Source: Bacillota bacterium (GTDB lineage Bacteria > Bacillota > Clostridia > Oscillospirales > Acutalibacteraceae). From it: a stretch of DNA of 7,059 nucleotides. The notes under the pieces are model-generated. The model made no database searches and was not told the DNA's origin. It saw only the letters and a list, made by a program, of their open reading frames with translations. A program made the position numbers and the translations under genes. Location: positions 1 through 7,059 of the forward strand of contig JAEZWL010000197.1 of the NCBI GenBank assembly GCA_023420245.1, written 5' to 3'. Positions 5,713 to 7,059 of the stretch are shown here, piece after piece. Position 1 is the stretch's first letter. Every line of letters begins with the position of its first letter.

Positions 5713-6633
5713 TTATTCTGTCAGTTCCTTTAAATCGTACGGCGTTTGCTGATATACATAATAATTCAGCCAGTTGCTGAAAAGCAGATTTGCGTGGCTG
5801 CGCCAGACAAAGGGCGGTTCTTTTGATACGTCGTCGTTCGGGAAATAATTCTGCGGGATTAACGGATGGATTCCTTTTTTTACATCACGGAAGTATTCGT
5901 TTGCCAGCGTGTTGCGGTCATATTCCAAGTGCCCGGTGATAAAAAACTGTCTTCCGCTTTTCCTTGCGATCATATGTACACCGGCAGCATTAGAAGTCGT
6001 TAACACAACCAGATCATCATGCTTTTTGATATCTTCAAGGCGGATCTCGGTGTAGCGCGAATGCGGAGCAAAAAAGTCATCGTCAAAGCCCCGGACAAGG
6101 GGATGCCGGTGCTCTGCTACCTTATGATGAAAGATACCGGAAAGCTTATGCTCCAGATCGTACTTTGGAATACCGTAATGATAGTAAAGTCCGGCTTGCG
6201 CCCCCCAGCAGATATGCATGGTGGAATATACATTCTTTCGGCTCCAGTCCATAATTTCACAAAGCTCATCCCAATAGTCAACTTCCTCAAACGGAAGCTT
6301 TTCAACCGGTGCACCGGTTATGAGCATTCCGTCGAATTTTTCATTTTTTATTTCACCAAATGTTTTATAGAATGTATTTAAATGGGTATACGAAGTGTTT
6401 TTCGAAATATGAGTCGCCATCTGCATCAGCTCCACGTCTACCTGGAGCGGGGTGTTGCTCAGAAGCCGGAGCAGCTGCGTTTCGGTTTCTATCTTAGTCG
6501 GCATTAAATTGAGAATCACAATCTTCAGCGGGCGGATATCCTGAGACATGGCACGCTGATGTGTCATCACAAAGATATTTTCAGATTCCAGAACCTCAAT
6601 TGCCGGGAGACTTTCTTGAATTTTGATCGGCAC
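5713..6633 (-). CDS. metA: Homoserine O-acyltransferase MetA (predicted to use acetyl-CoA)
   Basis: Cytoplasmic enzyme that acylates the hydroxyl of L-homoserine, the first committed step to methionine. The 306-residue length matches the MetA family. It has a class I glutamine-amidotransferase-like fold: Lys47 in LNLMPTKIETE (oxyanion site), the nucleophile Cys142 in MHICWGAQAGL, and the His235-x-Glu237 pair in TGHLEYDR. Position 111 is Glu (ITGAPVEKLPFEEVDYW). In the B. cereus enzyme Glu111 confers acetyl-CoA use and Gly111, as in E. coli, succinyl-CoA, so this is inferred to be a homoserine O-acetyltransferase. The start is GTG (6633-6631 on the minus strand) with AGGAGG at 6646-6641 as ribosome binding site. 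It is transcribed alone from its own promoter, convergent with sigF and divergent from the rRNA operon. Family assignment is very secure; donor choice is inferred. Confidence 0.96.
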   Translation of the reverse strand: MPIKIQESLPAIEVLESENIFVMTHQRAMSQDIRPLKIVILNLMPTKIETETQLLRLLSNTPLQVDVELMQMATHISKNTSYTHLNTFYKTFGEIKNEKFDGMLITGAPVEKLPFEEVDYWDELCEIMDWSRKNVYSTMHICWGAQAGLYYHYGIPKYDLEHKLSGIFHHKVAEHRHPLVRGFDDDFFAPHSRYTEIRLEDIKKHDDLVVLTTSNAAGVHMIARKSGRQFFITGHLEYDRNTLANEYFRDVKKGIHPLIPQNYFPNDDVSKEPPFVWRSHANLLFSNWLNYYVYQQTPYDLKELTE

Positions 6634-6639
6634 TTCAAT

Positions 6640-6646
6640 TCCTCCT
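6640..6646 (-). promoter_or_regulatory. Ribosome binding site fixing the GTG start of metA
   Basis: AGGAGGA on the minus strand (6646 down to 6640) lies six bases from GTG at 6633. A full-strength Shine-Dalgarno site at this distance supports the GTG start, which gives MPIKIQESLPA, a typical MetA N-terminus. Confidence 0.9.
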
Positions 6647-6667
6647 AATTCGTTCTAGGATATAGTT

Positions 6668-6696
6668 ATTATAGCAAACAACCTTTGATTCTTCAA
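6668..6696 (-). promoter_or_regulatory. Sigma-A promoter of metA
   Basis: Read on the minus strand: TTGAAG (6696-6691), a 17-base spacer, then a perfect TATAAT (6673-6668). Transcription should start near 6661, giving a leader of only about 28 nt. That leaves no room for a SAM riboswitch or T-box. Confidence 0.85.
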
Positions 6697-6743
6697 CAAA
6701 ATAGGGAAATAACATGAATTCAGGAAAAAATCCAAAAAAAGGG

Positions 6744-6772
6744 TTGACTTCACACGCTGTATTTGATATTAT
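6744..6772 (+). promoter_or_regulatory. rRNA operon promoter P1
   Basis: TTGACT (6744-6749), 17-base spacer, TATTAT (6767-6772). It is preceded by A-tracts at 6724-6740 resembling an UP element. First of three tandem sigma-A promoters reading toward the right edge. A six-base inverted repeat (TTGACT/AGTCAA) flanks it, possibly by chance. Confidence 0.85.
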
Positions 6773-6806
6773 AGTCAAGCCGTCGAAAAACGGAGTGAAA
6801 AAAGTC

Positions 6807-6835
6807 TTGACAGGCCGGGAACGGTGTGATAAGAT
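6807..6835 (+). promoter_or_regulatory. rRNA operon promoter P2
   Basis: Consensus TTGACA (6807-6812), 17-base spacer, TAAGAT (6830-6835), with A-tracts immediately upstream (6786-6803). It lies 63 bp downstream of P1. Confidence 0.85.
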
Positions 6836-6871
6836 GATAAGCACTGTCGTAGAGCGGAACAGAAAAAATGC

Positions 6872-6900
6872 TTGACACATGAAACAAATTATGTTAATAT
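6872..6900 (+). promoter_or_regulatory. rRNA operon promoter P3
   Basis: Consensus TTGACA (6872-6877), 17-base spacer, TAATAT (6895-6900), with an A-tract at 6863-6868. It lies 65 bp downstream of P2. Predicted start is near 6905-6907. Confidence 0.88.
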
Positions 6901-6904
6901 GAAA

Positions 6905-7059
6905 AGCGTTCTCCTGTCCATAACGACGGAGTCCAGGACCTTGAAAATTAAACAACGAAAAGAATTAAGGAACCCGTAATTAAAGAGAGTATCAAAGTAC
7001 TTTCGGACAAAGTTGGTTGTCACTTGAAAAGACAACAAAATACACGTTAGTGTATCGTA
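6905..7059 (+). other. rRNA operon leader (pre-16S), 16S gene expected just past the window
   Basis: Non-coding stretch after P3. A stem-loop (TCCTG 6912-6916 with CAGGA 6934-6938, plus TCC/GGA inside) precedes a boxA-like segment CCTTGAAAATTAAAC (6939-6953), the kind of sequence found upstream of 16S and in rRNA spacers of Firmicutes, where Nus factors assemble an antitermination complex. Three short hairpins follow: 6999-7013 (ACTTT/AAAGT), 7016-7036 (GTTGTC/GACAAC) and 7040-7055 (ATACAC/GTGTAT). The mature 16S start is not in the window, so the rRNA assignment is inferred from the triple promoter and this leader. Confidence 0.75.

Noticed and set aside
6768..6773. TATAAT on the minus strand inside rRNA P1, as a second metA promoter
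   Set aside because: No acceptable -35 lies 16-18 bp upstream on that strand; the hexamer is the mirror of the P1 -10.
6635..6955. Minus-strand open frame upstream of metA
   Set aside because: It runs through the metA promoter and all three rRNA promoters, and its product (rich in F, I and S) has no family features.

Overview
The window is a stretch of bacterial chromosome from a spore-forming, low-to-mid GC Firmicute. A clostridial lineage such as the Oscillospirales/Ruminococcaceae group is my best guess, made from protein character only and not certain at family level. The evidence for a spore former is a complete spoIIAA-spoIIAB-sigF operon. Strong AGGAGG-type ribosome binding sites, sigma-A style TTGACA/TATAAT promoters and intrinsic terminators throughout also fit Firmicutes. 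I see no tRNA, insertion sequence, CRISPR array or integrase.

Layout, left to right. Positions 1-1292 hold the C-terminal half of valS (valyl-tRNA synthetase), cut by the window edge. A small hairpin separates it from folC (1354-2643, folate polyglutamylation), which ends at a strong terminator (about 2686-2731). A lone gene for a GH25 muramidase without a signal peptide follows (2841-3740). After it come two overlapping, mutually exclusive terminator-like hairpins (3744-3822). A sigma-H-like promoter, whose -35 lies inside a perfect 9-bp inverted repeat, then leads into spoIIAA (3983-4318), spoIIAB (4302-4763) and a short sigF (4766-5419). On the minus strand, metA (6633-5713) converges on sigF. 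Its active-site residues are intact, and a Glu at position 111 predicts acetyl-CoA rather than succinyl-CoA as donor. The 293-bp convergent gap holds one terminator per direction, arranged so that the two transcripts should overlap by about 200 nt at their 3' ends. To the right of metA is its own short sigma-A promoter. Divergently on the plus strand are three near-consensus promoters about 64 bp apart, followed by a leader with a boxA-like segment and small hairpins. This is the control region of an rRNA operon whose 16S gene should begin just beyond the right edge.

How the parts work together. valS-folC and metA are housekeeping (translation, one-carbon and methionine metabolism). SpoIIAA, SpoIIAB and SigF form the forespore partner-switching module. 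SpoIIAB holds SigF inactive and phosphorylates SpoIIAA, and unphosphorylated SpoIIAA frees SigF. The muramidase is not obviously connected to either group.

I did not find an undescribed multi-gene system. The points most worth a second look are the shortened N-terminus of SigF, the palindrome over the spoIIA -35, the crossed terminators between sigF and metA, the overlapping hairpins behind the muramidase gene, the leaderless muramidase with an unassigned C-terminal domain, and the MetA acyl-donor residue.
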